DNA of 40,901 nucleotides from assembly GCF_947367125.1 (NCBI RefSeq), contig NZ_CANBCQ010000025.1, positions 1 through 40,901 on the forward strand. The letters run 5' to 3'. Origin of the DNA: an uncultured Lactobacillus sp. GTDB taxonomy: Bacteria > Bacillota > Bacilli > Lactobacillales > Lactobacillaceae. The notes under the pieces were generated by a model that was given only the letters and a program-made list of their open reading frames with translations, did not search any database and was not told the DNA's origin. Position numbers and translations under genes: made by a program. Shown here one piece after another: positions 14,304 to 22,194 of this stretch. How positions within the stretch are numbered: the stretch's first letter is position 1; the number at the start of each line of letters is the position of its first letter.

Positions 14304-14798
14304 ATGAATAATCAAAATCTTTTTGCAGCCGATGCAGTTTTTATCTCTGACCAAACCGAGCAAGATATGGTTCTAAAGGAAATCTATGATCATTTGCGTG
14401 AGAGTGGCTATGTGAAGGGAAACTTTTTACAGCATATCGTTGAAAGAGAACATAATTTTCCTACTGGTCTGGATACTGCAACATTAGGTAAAAATATTCC
14501 TAATGTTGCTATTCCGCACACGGAAGGGGAATTTGTTAATACGAAGTTAATTGTTCCAGTTGCCTTGAAAACACCAGTAGTTTTTCATAATATGATTAAT
14601 CCGGCGCAGGCACTGGAAGTGAAATTTCTTTTTATGCTTTTAGATAATGATCCAGATGGGCAAGCTGCTTTGTTAGCACAAGTGATGGATTTTTTGGCAA
14701 ATACTCCAGTCAATGAATTGCGAGAGGTGCTAAACTTTACAGATCCTAGTGCGATCTATGCTTTTTTAGAACAAAAATTCAACAAAAGAGAAGACTAA
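14304..14798 (+). CDS. PTS EIIA component (fructose/galactitol type)
   Basis: A 164-residue phosphocarrier of the fructose/mannitol/galactitol EIIA family. The phospho-acceptor histidine is His72 in VAIPHTEGEFVNT. The fold-typical LKEIYDHLRESGYVKGNFLQ and MLLDNDPDGQAALLAQVMDF segments are present. I chose the ATG at 14304 because AGGAAGGA lies eight bases upstream; a start at 14235 has no such site. No EIIB or EIIC gene is adjacent, so it must work with components elsewhere or have a regulatory role. Confidence 0.85.
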   Translation: MNNQNLFAADAVFISDQTEQDMVLKEIYDHLRESGYVKGNFLQHIVEREHNFPTGLDTATLGKNIPNVAIPHTEGEFVNTKLIVPVALKTPVVFHNMINPAQALEVKFLFMLLDNDPDGQAALLAQVMDFLANTPVNELREVLNFTDPSAIYAFLEQKFNKRED

Positions 14799-14822
14799 AA
14801 ATTTTTCAGTCTTCTCTTCTTG
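14789..14822. terminator. Hairpin overlapping the EIIA stop codon
   Basis: AGAAGACT (14789-14796) pairs with AGTCTTCT (14808-14815) around an AT loop. The EIIA stop lies at the end of the 5' arm. It separates EIIA from the convergent phosphatase gene. Confidence 0.65.
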
Positions 14823-14823
14823 G

Positions 14824-15627
14824 TTAATCTTCAAGATAAATAGCACGTAACTTCATGATGTCTGCGCTTGAAAGCTTCATTACATCACGCAAGTAGTTGT
14901 TAATGCCGCCATATTCGTCATTTAGCACCTTAACCGCGTGGTCAAGATATTCGCTGCGAACACTTTGGATGTCACGAATAGATTGCAAAACATTGTCATT
15001 CTTGCCATTTTGCCGGGCATGTTCAACCATGCTATCAACAAAATCTTTGGTAGTGATATTGGTTAAAAGATAGTCCTGCTTAATTGTAGCTAAAGGTACA
15101 CCAAGAGCAGATAAAATAAGTAATGCACCGAAGCCAGTTCTGTCTTTACCAGCAGTACAGTGAAAAATGACACTTTCGTCTTTGCCGGTATTTTTAAGTA
15201 AAATATCAAAGAATTTGCGGTAAGCTTTTTGTGCAGAAGTACTTTCGATCATATCTTCATAAGCATAATGCATATGATTAAAACCAAAGTCAGCGTCATC
15301 ACGGGCTTGTGTATCAAGGTCAGTAATACTTTTGGATGAGTTGGTTAAGTCTTCACTAAAAACAGGGTCAAAGATATATTCAACACCAGCTGGTACGCGA
15401 TCAGGTTGGTTATCAACTTCTTCTTTACTTCTAAAGTCTACATCGTATTTAACACCGTAGTCGGTTAAAAACTGCTTATCAAACGGTGAAAGATCAGCTA
15501 AGTTACCAGTTCTAAGCAACTTGTGCATCTTGATTTTCTTACCAGATAAAGTCTCGTAGCCTCCAAGCTCACGGAAGTTACGGCCACTGGTAATGCCGAT
15601 TAATTGGTTGGTTAATTTCTTAGTCAA
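14824..15627 (-). CDS. Tyrosine-protein phosphatase (DSP-like family)
   Basis: A 267-residue phosphatase of the Tyr_phosphatase_3 family common in lactobacilli. The P-loop is HCTAGKDRTG (His156, catalytic Cys157, Arg163). The N-terminal NFRELGGYET is the family's conserved opening, and VDFRSKEEVDNQPDRVP carries the general-acid region. It probably dephosphorylates protein tyrosines or phosphoinositide-like substrates; the target is unknown. It is divergent from the universal stress protein and has its own promoter. Confidence 0.88.
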   Translation of the reverse strand: MTKKLTNQLIGITSGRNFRELGGYETLSGKKIKMHKLLRTGNLADLSPFDKQFLTDYGVKYDVDFRSKEEVDNQPDRVPAGVEYIFDPVFSEDLTNSSKSITDLDTQARDDADFGFNHMHYAYEDMIESTSAQKAYRKFFDILLKNTGKDESVIFHCTAGKDRTGFGALLILSALGVPLATIKQDYLLTNITTKDFVDSMVEHARQNGKNDNVLQSIRDIQSVRSEYLDHAVKVLNDEYGGINNYLRDVMKLSSADIMKLRAIYLED

Positions 15628-15669
15628 AAAATTCTCCCCTTTCTTTTATTATTGCTTGTCATGAACATT

Positions 15670-15698
15670 ATTTTAGCAATATTTGGCCGAACTAACAA
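15670..15698 (-). promoter_or_regulatory. Promoter of the phosphatase gene
   Basis: On the minus strand TTGTTA, 17 bases, TAAAAT, with TGC directly before the -10 (extended -10). Confidence 0.65.
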
Positions 15699-15728
15699 TC
15701 AATTAAAAAGTAACGGCTTACAAAATTA

Positions 15729-15737
15729 TGCTAAAAT
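15729..15737 (+). promoter_or_regulatory. Promoter of the universal stress gene
   Basis: Extended -10 TGC-TAAAAT, the same element as on the opposite strand. The -35 is weak. Confidence 0.55.
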
Positions 15738-15775
15738 AAGAAGTAATATTAGTGCATTATAGGAGATGAATTATA

Positions 15776-16270
15776 GTGACAGATAAAGCAAAAGAAAGCA
15801 TTTTGGTTCCAGTTGATGGTTCAGAATCAGCTGAAAGAGCTTTTGATAAGGCTGTAAGAGTAGGTTTACGCGATGGTGCGCATGTTGATGTATTGAATGT
15901 CATTGATACTCGTCAATTTATGGGTGAAATGCAAGATACATTGATTTCTGGCGATACTATTTATCAAATGACCCAAGATTCTGAGGAATACTTGAAGAGT
16001 TTAAAGAAATGGGCTCATGACAATTTTAACTTTGATGATGTTGATTACCACATTCGTTATGGTAGCCCTAAGCGCATTATTTCTTATGACTTCATTAAGG
16101 ACCACCACAACAATTTGATCGTGATGGGTGCCACTGGTTTAAACGCTGTTGAAAGAATGTTGATGGGTTCAGTCACTGAATATGTTAACCAGCACGCTTT
16201 AGCTGATGTTTTGATTGTTAAGACAGATATGGCTAACAACCCAGTAAAACCAACGATGAAGAAGAACTAA
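15776..16270 (+). CDS. Universal stress protein (UspA family)
   Basis: A 164-residue UspA-domain protein, cytoplasmic. The N-terminal ILVPVDGSESAERAFDKAV is the canonical opening. The ATP-binding signature appears as VMGATGLNAVERMLMGSVTE, followed by VNQHALADVLIVK. It is probably an ATP-binding stress protein. It starts at GTG with AGGAG ten bases upstream and is monocistronic, ending in a strong terminator. Confidence 0.92.
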   Translation: MTDKAKESILVPVDGSESAERAFDKAVRVGLRDGAHVDVLNVIDTRQFMGEMQDTLISGDTIYQMTQDSEEYLKSLKKWAHDNFNFDDVDYHIRYGSPKRIISYDFIKDHHNNLIVMGATGLNAVERMLMGSVTEYVNQHALADVLIVKTDMANNPVKPTMKKN

Positions 16271-16283
16271 ATCTTATAAAAAT

Positions 16284-16325
16284 GGGCGTTAGATGTGAAT
16301 ATACTCATCTAACGTCCTTTTTTGG
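16284..16325 (+). terminator. Rho-independent terminator
   Basis: GGGCGTTAGATG pairs with CATCTAACGTCC (12 bp, one wobble), then eight T interrupted by nothing. Confidence 0.9.
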
Positions 16326-16343
16326 AAAAATTAGCTAAAAAGC

Positions 16344-16373
16344 TTGATAGAATACGAATGTTTTTGGTATCAT
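16344..16373 (+). promoter_or_regulatory. Probable promoter of the phn operon
   Basis: TTGATA (16344-16349), 18-base spacer, TATCAT (16368-16373), about 40 bases before the leader ORF. Confidence 0.5.
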
Positions 16374-16410
16374 TTTATAAAATAAACGTGGAATGACTGA
16401 AAGGGAGTGG

Positions 16411-16533
16411 ATGAAGTTGTTTAAACAAGTAACTACAATTGAAAACGTTTTTCTTGCTGTGGCAAAATCTTCCTCCCGCGAAGATGTTTTTTCTATCCGT
16501 TTGTTTGATAATAACGTTCTTAAGAAGGCTTAA
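16411..16533 (+). CDS. Forty-residue leader ORF before the phn operon
   Basis: Forty codons with a strong ribosome site (AAAGGGAGTGG). The peptide starts MKLFKQVTTIENVFLAVAKS and ends FDNNVLKKA. It has no signal peptide and no run of a single amino acid that would mark a classical attenuator. Its stop codon lies inside the 5' arm of the terminator at 16525-16574, so a terminating ribosome would cover that arm. This suggests translation-coupled control of the downstream transporter, though it could also be a stand-alone small protein. Confidence 0.6.
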   Translation: MKLFKQVTTIENVFLAVAKSSSREDVFSIRLFDNNVLKKA

Positions 16534-16574
16534 TTATTGATCGTCTTTTGACGACCTGTAATTAGGCCTTTTTT
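16525..16574 (+). terminator. Terminator/attenuator between leader ORF and phnD
   Basis: Twelve-bp outer stem (AAGGCTTAATTA with TAATTAGGCCTT, one wobble) plus a 5-bp inner stem (TCGTC-TTTT-GACGA), followed by TTTT. It lies 55 bases before the phnD start. Confidence 0.85.
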
Positions 16575-16628
16575 AACGTCGTGTTTGTTTTATCACTGTT
16601 TGTTTATTTTATGGAGGACCGAAGGTTC

Positions 16629-17561
16629 ATGAAAAGATTTCGAAAAATCTTGGTAGCTATCGTTGCACTTTTTGTAGCAGTTGTTGCAACAGCATGTTCA
16701 AACAAAGGAAGTGGCTCAAAGAGTGAAAACTACACTCCTAAGTCATTAACTATTCAATTTGTGCCAAGTCAAGCAGCAACTAAGTTGCAAGCTCGTGCTA
16801 AGCCACTTGAAAAGATGCTTTCAAAGAGATTGGGCATCCCTGTTCACGTTTCAATGTCAACTGACTACAACACTGTTGTAGAAGCAATGAAATCAAAGAA
16901 AGTTGATGTTGGTTTTCTTCCACCAGATGGTTACGTATTAGCTCACAAGCAAGGCGCTGCTGATTTACTTTTACAAGCTGAACGTTGGGGTGTTAAGCAA
17001 CCAGGCGGTAAAGCAACTAACAAATTGGTTAAGAGTTACCGTGCTGAAATTTTAGTTAAGAAGGGCTCAAAGATTAAGTCATGGAAGGACTTAAAGGGTA
17101 AGTCAATTTCAGTTCAAAACCCAACTTCATCTGCAGGTTACGTTTTCCCAGTTGCTGAACTTAAGGAAAAGGGTTTGGATGTAACTAAAGATTCAAAACT
17201 TGTTACTGTAACTGGTCATGACCAAGCTGTTTTAAACGTATTAAATGGTGATACAGATGCTGCCTTTGTTTTTGAAGACGCACGTAACACTGTTTTAAAG
17301 GACAACCCAAAGATTATGAGTCAAGTTGTTCCAATTTACTTTACTAAGCCTATTCCAAACGACACTATTTCAGTAATTCCCAACATGTCTAAGTCATTCC
17401 GCAAGAAGCTTGCTAAGGCATTTATTGCTGTAGGTAAGTCAAAGGAAGGCCGTAAGGTTATTGAAAGTGTCTACAGTCATGAAGGTTATGACTATGCTAA
17501 GGACAGTGACTTCAACATTATCCGTAAATACGACAAGATGGTTGAATCCACTAAAAAATAA
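16629..17561 (+). CDS. phnD: PhnD-type substrate-binding lipoprotein
   Basis: A 310-residue lipoprotein (Cys23 in the lipobox VATAC) of the phosphate/phosphite/phosphonate-binding family. Family features are IQFVPSQAATKLQARAKPLE, STDYNTVVEAMKSKKVDVGF and GHDQAVLNVLNGDTDAAFVF. It captures substrate outside the cell for the ABC transporter encoded by the next three genes. GGAGG and GAAGG precede the ATG at 16629; a longer frame from 16581 lacks a ribosome site and would spoil the signal peptide. The true ligand is unknown, and no C-P lyase or phosphonatase gene lies nearby. Confidence 0.9.
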   Translation: MKRFRKILVAIVALFVAVVATACSNKGSGSKSENYTPKSLTIQFVPSQAATKLQARAKPLEKMLSKRLGIPVHVSMSTDYNTVVEAMKSKKVDVGFLPPDGYVLAHKQGAADLLLQAERWGVKQPGGKATNKLVKSYRAEILVKKGSKIKSWKDLKGKSISVQNPTSSAGYVFPVAELKEKGLDVTKDSKLVTVTGHDQAVLNVLNGDTDAAFVFEDARNTVLKDNPKIMSQVVPIYFTKPIPNDTISVIPNMSKSFRKKLAKAFIAVGKSKEGRKVIESVYSHEGYDYAKDSDFNIIRKYDKMVESTKK

Positions 17562-17589
17562 TAATTAAAATTAAGGGAGCTGCGATTAA

Positions 17590-18363
17590 ATGGCAGATAA
17601 GCCAATGATCCAATTAAAGGATGTTTCTAAGATCTATGATAATGGTACTGTTGGTCTGAAAGACATCAATTTAACAATTAATAAAGGCGAATTCGTAGTA
17701 GTAGTTGGTCTGTCTGGGGCAGGTAAATCAACTTTATTGCGTTCAATCAATCGCTTGCACGATATTAGTTCAGGCGACATTTTGATTGATGGCAAGTCAA
17801 TTACTAATGCTAAAGGAAAGAATTTGCGCATGATTCGCCGTGATATTGGAATGATTTTTCAAAACTTTAACTTGGTTAAGCGTTCCAGTGTTTTGCGCAA
17901 CGTATTAGTCGGCCGAGTTGCTTATTATCCAACTTGGAAAACTACATTTAACTTATTTAGCAAAGAAGATAAGCAAAAAGCCTATGAAGCTTTGCAAAAA
18001 GTCGATTTAGCTGACAAGGTTTACGCTCGTGCTGATGAGTTGTCTGGTGGACAACAACAACGTGTGGCAATTGCCCGTGTTTTAATGCAAAATCCAAAGA
18101 TTATTTTGGCTGATGAACCAACTGCATCACTTGACCCACAAACTTCAGTTAGAGTAATGAACGACTTGAAAATGTTGAACGAAAAATACGGTATGACGGT
18201 TGTTGCCAACTTACACAGTATTGAATTAGCACAACAATTCGGTAAGCGAGTAATTGGTATTCGTGCCGGTCAAGTTGTTTATGATGGCGAAATGAAGGAT
18301 ACTCCTAAGTCTGTCTTCACTGATATTTATAATGGTGGCGACGGCAGCGAGGAGGCAAAATAA
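17590..18363 (+). CDS. phnC: PhnC-type ABC transporter ATPase
   Basis: A 257-residue nucleotide-binding subunit. Walker A is GLSGAGKST (residues 40-48), the Q-loop glutamine is Gln91, the signature is LSGGQQQR (151-158), Walker B is IILADE (171-176) and the switch histidine is His209. The ribosome site AAGGGAG is well placed. The stop overlaps the following permease start (TAATG). It powers uptake of the PhnD ligand. Confidence 0.93.
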   Translation: MADKPMIQLKDVSKIYDNGTVGLKDINLTINKGEFVVVVGLSGAGKSTLLRSINRLHDISSGDILIDGKSITNAKGKNLRMIRRDIGMIFQNFNLVKRSSVLRNVLVGRVAYYPTWKTTFNLFSKEDKQKAYEALQKVDLADKVYARADELSGGQQQRVAIARVLMQNPKIILADEPTASLDPQTSVRVMNDLKMLNEKYGMTVVANLHSIELAQQFGKRVIGIRAGQVVYDGEMKDTPKSVFTDIYNGGDGSEEAK

Positions 18364-19160
18364 TGCCTGAGACAAAAAATGCAATGAATTTGCCTAAACG
18401 AAAATTCAAGCTAATGAACCTAGTTTGGGTCATCATTATGGTGGCTGGTTTATTCATTTCAATTGATGTAACCAATACGCATATTTCGGTTTTATTCCAA
18501 AATTGGGATCAATTTGCGGACATTTTTGTGCAAATGTCTCATCCAGATTGGAGCTATATGAGCGTTATTTGGCCAAAATTAATTGAAACGATTAAGATGG
18601 CTGTTTTGGGAACAGTAATTGGTTCAGTAGTTGCCTTTATCTATTCACTATTGATTGCACGCAACATTGTCAAGAATAAGGCTGTAACTGGTGTATTACG
18701 CTTTATTATGAATATTGTTAGAACGATTCCTGACCTTCTTTTAGGTGCAATTTTCGTAGCGATTGTCGGAATCGGTCCTGTAGCTGGTATTTTGGCTTTA
18801 GCAGTTTTCACTTTCGGTGTAGTTGTTAAGTTGTTTTACGAAGCAATTGAAACGATTGATCCCGGCCCAATCGAAGCTTTAACTGCTGTCGGGGCAAATA
18901 AATTGCAAATCATTCATCAAGCAGTTTTGCCGCAAATCATGACCTACTTCATTTCATATGTTTTGTATGCATTTGAAATTAATGTCAGAGCATCAACAGT
19001 CCTTGGATATATTGGTGCTGGTGGTATTGGTTTGAACTTGCAACAAACTTTGCAAGTCTTCAACTATGCTCAAACAGGAACAATTATCATCGTAATTATT
19101 GTAGTCGTTGTTTTGATCGACTATGTTTCATCTAAGTCACGGGAGGCGTTAATGAGATAA
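18363..19160 (+). CDS. phnE: PhnE-type permease, first copy
   Basis: A 265-residue membrane permease with about six helices and the EAA loop (EAIETIDPGPIEALTAVGAN). It overlaps phnC and the next gene by one base each. It pairs with the second permease to form the membrane channel. Confidence 0.9.
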   Translation: MPETKNAMNLPKRKFKLMNLVWVIIMVAGLFISIDVTNTHISVLFQNWDQFADIFVQMSHPDWSYMSVIWPKLIETIKMAVLGTVIGSVVAFIYSLLIARNIVKNKAVTGVLRFIMNIVRTIPDLLLGAIFVAIVGIGPVAGILALAVFTFGVVVKLFYEAIETIDPGPIEALTAVGANKLQIIHQAVLPQIMTYFISYVLYAFEINVRASTVLGYIGAGGIGLNLQQTLQVFNYAQTGTIIIVIIVVVVLIDYVSSKSREALMR

Positions 19161-19972
19161 TGGATACAACTATGAAGAAATTACCTGCTAAACCCGTTGA
19201 CCGTAAGAAGCAAATAGCTCATTGGTTAATTGCGATTGCTACAATTGCGGTTATTGTTTGGTCATTCACTGGAATTAACTTTGGTGGGATTAAAGAGACT
19301 GCTGGTCAAATTGCTGGTGCGATTTTTGCCGGAATTTTTCATCCAGACTGGAAGTACGTTTACAACGGTTCTGGCGAAGATTTGATCTCACAATTATGGC
19401 AAACTATTTGTATTGCTTTCTTAGGTACATTTATTTCTGCCATTATTTCATTACCATTTGCTTTTTGGGCAGCTCATACTAAGCATAAGCACTGGTACAC
19501 TTCAAGAATTGGAAAAATTGTTTTAGCAATTATTCGTTCTTTCCCAGAAATTGTTTTAGCTTTGATGTTTATTAAGGCAGTAGGACCTGGTTCAGCTGCC
19601 GGTGTTTTGGCTTTAGGTTTCCACTCAGTGGGGATGTTGGCTAAGTTGTTCTCAGAAGCAATTGAAAACTTGGATGATGGACCAAATGAAGCTGTTGCTG
19701 CAGCTGGTGGTTCTAAGTTCCATATTATTATGTTTTCAACTTTGCCTAACTTAATGCCAGCCCTGATTTCCAATACGCTTTACCGTTTTGATGTTTCCAT
19801 CCGTTCTGCATCTATCCTTGGTTTGGTAGGTGCCGGTGGTATTGGTTATCCATTGATCATTGCTTTGCAATATCGTCAATGGGACCGTGTAGGGATCATC
19901 TTATTGGGAATCATCATTATGGTGGTGATCATTGACTGGATTTCTGGTTGGATCAGAAAGAAATTAGTCTAG
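19160..19972 (+). CDS. phnE: PhnE-type permease, second copy
   Basis: A 270-residue paralogue of the preceding permease with the same EAA loop (EAIENLDDGPNEAVAAAGGS) and the repeated RASTVLGYIGAGGIG-like stretch (SASILGLVGAGGIGYPL). Two distinct PhnE genes are usual in Gram-positive phn transporters, suggesting a heterodimer. It ends the operon. Confidence 0.9.
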   Translation: MDTTMKKLPAKPVDRKKQIAHWLIAIATIAVIVWSFTGINFGGIKETAGQIAGAIFAGIFHPDWKYVYNGSGEDLISQLWQTICIAFLGTFISAIISLPFAFWAAHTKHKHWYTSRIGKIVLAIIRSFPEIVLALMFIKAVGPGSAAGVLALGFHSVGMLAKLFSEAIENLDDGPNEAVAAAGGSKFHIIMFSTLPNLMPALISNTLYRFDVSIRSASILGLVGAGGIGYPLIIALQYRQWDRVGIILLGIIIMVVIIDWISGWIRKKLV

Positions 19973-19992
19973 TTTTCAAAATTTGAATATTG

Positions 19993-20024
19993 AAAAAGCG
20001 AAGATAAAACATCTTCGCTTTTTT
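19993..20024 (+). terminator. Terminator of the phn operon
   Basis: AAAAGCGAAGAT pairs with ATCTTCGCTTTT around a five-base loop, then T. Confidence 0.9.
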
Positions 20025-20131
20025 GTTGGTTAATTTTATTACACAAAAATTTTGAGATATTTTTATGTGTTAAATAAGGGCTTTAATAGGTTTTTTTGCT
20101 ATAATTAAGGTTGAATTTTGAGGAGGATCAT

Positions 20132-20617
20132 ATGGAAAAATTAGATACCATGATGTTGGCTGATGACTTAGCCTTATCACAAGACAAGATTTTAAACGGC
20201 GAACAAGACTTTGACGCTGAAGCTGTTTACAAAGTAATCGATAACTTGGGTGTTTTGAATAATCCAATCAAGGATTATTTCGATATGACTGAAGAACAAT
20301 ATTATGAAGCTGAAAGTGATCATAAGTTAACTTTGATTAAAATGGATAGTAAGTTGACTGATTTGCATGATCGTATTTTAACTAACCACGTTGATGGTTA
20401 TGTTGACAAAGATGAAATTAACTTGACTTACAATCATGAAAATCCATATGAAGATGATTTATACGACCCAACTACTGATTACCGCGAAATTGCTTACAGC
20501 TTAAAGGTTATCGGTGCAGTTCAAGCAATTGCAGCTAAGGATTTACAAGAAGTATTATCTAAAGATGCCGTAGTATCAATTGGACTTGCTGCATATGCTT
20601 TAGCACATAACGCATAA
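20132..20617 (+). CDS. Acidic protein of unknown function
   Basis: A 161-residue soluble, strongly acidic protein, probably mostly helical, with Asp/Glu-rich turns (YVDKDEINLTYNHENPYEDD) and a C-terminal Ala-rich helix. GAGGAGG is eight bases before the ATG at 20132; a frame from 20111 has no site. It is monocistronic with its own terminator, and no domain is recognised. The good translation signals suggest an abundant protein. Confidence 0.7.
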   Translation: MEKLDTMMLADDLALSQDKILNGEQDFDAEAVYKVIDNLGVLNNPIKDYFDMTEEQYYEAESDHKLTLIKMDSKLTDLHDRILTNHVDGYVDKDEINLTYNHENPYEDDLYDPTTDYREIAYSLKVIGAVQAIAAKDLQEVLSKDAVVSIGLAAYALAHNA

Positions 20618-20625
20618 ATTATTTG

Positions 20626-20655
20626 AGTCGGCTGATAAGCGGCCGGCTTTTTTTG
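20626..20655 (+). terminator. Rho-independent terminator
   Basis: AGTCGGC (20626-20632) pairs with GCCGGCT (20642-20648), followed by seven T. Confidence 0.85.
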
Positions 20656-20673
20656 CTTTTTTGAGGCGAAAAT

Positions 20674-22071
20674 ATGAATTTGTTTAAACATACCAAGGGA
20701 ATAGTTGATCGAATTATGGGCGTAAAAAAACGCTCAGCAATGAATAAAGACAGTGAATTGCTTGATCCGATGCAAAAATACACTACTATTGGAGAATATC
20801 ATGTTGGGGCTGCTGATGGGACACCTCATGGTAAGGATTATGTTTTAACCGTTTATCAAGATGAAGATGGTGTATTGCGGCAAGCACTTAGCCCAGAAAG
20901 CACGACCAAATTAGCACCAGAATATGTGCGTAAATATAGTGAAAATTTGGGTCGCTTTCGCGCTTTTCATAATAAAAATACTGGCCGGCGCTATTGGGTT
21001 GAAAATTACCTAGATAATTTCACCGCAGAAGTGAAAGAGCATATTCGTTCTGGTGTCAATTCAGTTAATATTGGCGTAATTACGGATACGCACTTTAAAG
21101 ATAAAGACAGCAGTGACTTTTATGGCTTTAACGGTCTGCAACATGTGCAGGAATTTTCTTACCTAGATAAGTCAGGTTTATTAGATTTAAAGGCTCATTT
21201 AGGTGATTGGATTGATGGCTCTGATGCGGGACTAGTTAGTGAAAGTGAATTAGTTAAAATAAACCAGTCTTTTAGATCAACTGCAGTGCCATATTTGAGT
21301 ATTAAGGGCAATCATGATGAAAACGATAAATTTGACGAGCATCATGATTTAAAAGCGTCATTTCCCGAAAACGAATTTGAAAATATTATGTGGCCTGAGA
21401 TGTACCGCCAGCAAGGAATTCACTATGTTTCGCGTCAACATGGCGTTGCTTATTTTGACTTAGATGATGTGCGAGTAATTTCGGTTAATACCTCAGATGT
21501 CCCATATACATTGAATAATCGCGGACAAAAGCGTTACGATAATAAGATTGTGTTAGCTGTGCGGGAAGATCAAATTGAAGAAATTATTGAGATTTTGACC
21601 AATTCGTCTAACAAGAAGATTATCTTAATGTCCCATGCTAATCCAATCAATCGCAAAGGTTCTAATGCACTCAAGTATAATGGTCGCTCACTTCATGAAT
21701 TATTAGTTGCCTTTAACCAACGCGAACGCGGCCGGATGCATACTAGTGACGGTGTCCCAGCTGAATTTCGCTTGTCGAACGACTTTGATTTTACTAATGT
21801 CAAAAATGCTCGGATCGTTGCTTACTTTTGCGGTCACCGGCATCGTGAAGATCAATACCGCATTAATGGGATTCAGTATATTTTGTTTAACTGTTCTGCT
21901 TTAATGGGACCAAATCATTCATTAACGACTAAATATAATAAAAATTTGGATCGCCAGATTGATCATAGTAATGAATTTGCTGGTTATATTGTGAATGTTG
22001 ATTTAAAGCGGCATCGCATTCAAGCCTTTGGTTATGGTGCAGCTTCTAGACGCCGAGTTTACTTTATTTGA
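20674..22071 (+). CDS. Calcineurin-like metallophosphoesterase
   Basis: A 465-residue predicted cytoplasmic phosphoesterase. The five metal-binding motifs are in order: TDTH (Asp138, His140), GDWIDG (Asp178), GNHDE (Asn213-His214-Asp215), SHA (His321) and GHRH (His388, His390). The first 120 residues form a separate N-terminal domain of unknown role. GAGGCG precedes the ATG. Substrate unknown; such proteins act on nucleotides, nucleic acids or phospholipids. It is followed by the asnB promoter, so it is its own unit. Confidence 0.85.
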   Translation: MNLFKHTKGIVDRIMGVKKRSAMNKDSELLDPMQKYTTIGEYHVGAADGTPHGKDYVLTVYQDEDGVLRQALSPESTTKLAPEYVRKYSENLGRFRAFHNKNTGRRYWVENYLDNFTAEVKEHIRSGVNSVNIGVITDTHFKDKDSSDFYGFNGLQHVQEFSYLDKSGLLDLKAHLGDWIDGSDAGLVSESELVKINQSFRSTAVPYLSIKGNHDENDKFDEHHDLKASFPENEFENIMWPEMYRQQGIHYVSRQHGVAYFDLDDVRVISVNTSDVPYTLNNRGQKRYDNKIVLAVREDQIEEIIEILTNSSNKKIILMSHANPINRKGSNALKYNGRSLHELLVAFNQRERGRMHTSDGVPAEFRLSNDFDFTNVKNARIVAYFCGHRHREDQYRINGIQYILFNCSALMGPNHSLTTKYNKNLDRQIDHSNEFAGYIVNVDLKRHRIQAFGYGAASRRRVYFI

Positions 22072-22091
22072 TTAAGGAATAGTAAAGGCAT

Positions 22092-22120
22092 TTGGCTATT
22101 ACAAGTGTTTAGCTTATAAT
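22092..22120 (+). promoter_or_regulatory. Promoter of asnB and the ATP-grasp gene
   Basis: TTGGCT (22092-22097), 17-base spacer, TATAAT (22115-22120), giving a leader of about 68 bases. It is among the best sigma-A promoters in the window. Confidence 0.85.
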
Positions 22121-22194
22121 AGAAAAGTTAAAGCAAAAATAACGAATATATCATAAATATTAAGATTTAGAGAGAACTTAGGGGAATTTAAATT

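Noticed and set aside
16581..16628. Longer phnD start.
   Set aside because: It has no ribosome site, overlaps the end of the attenuator, and would place 16 residues before the lipoprotein signal peptide.
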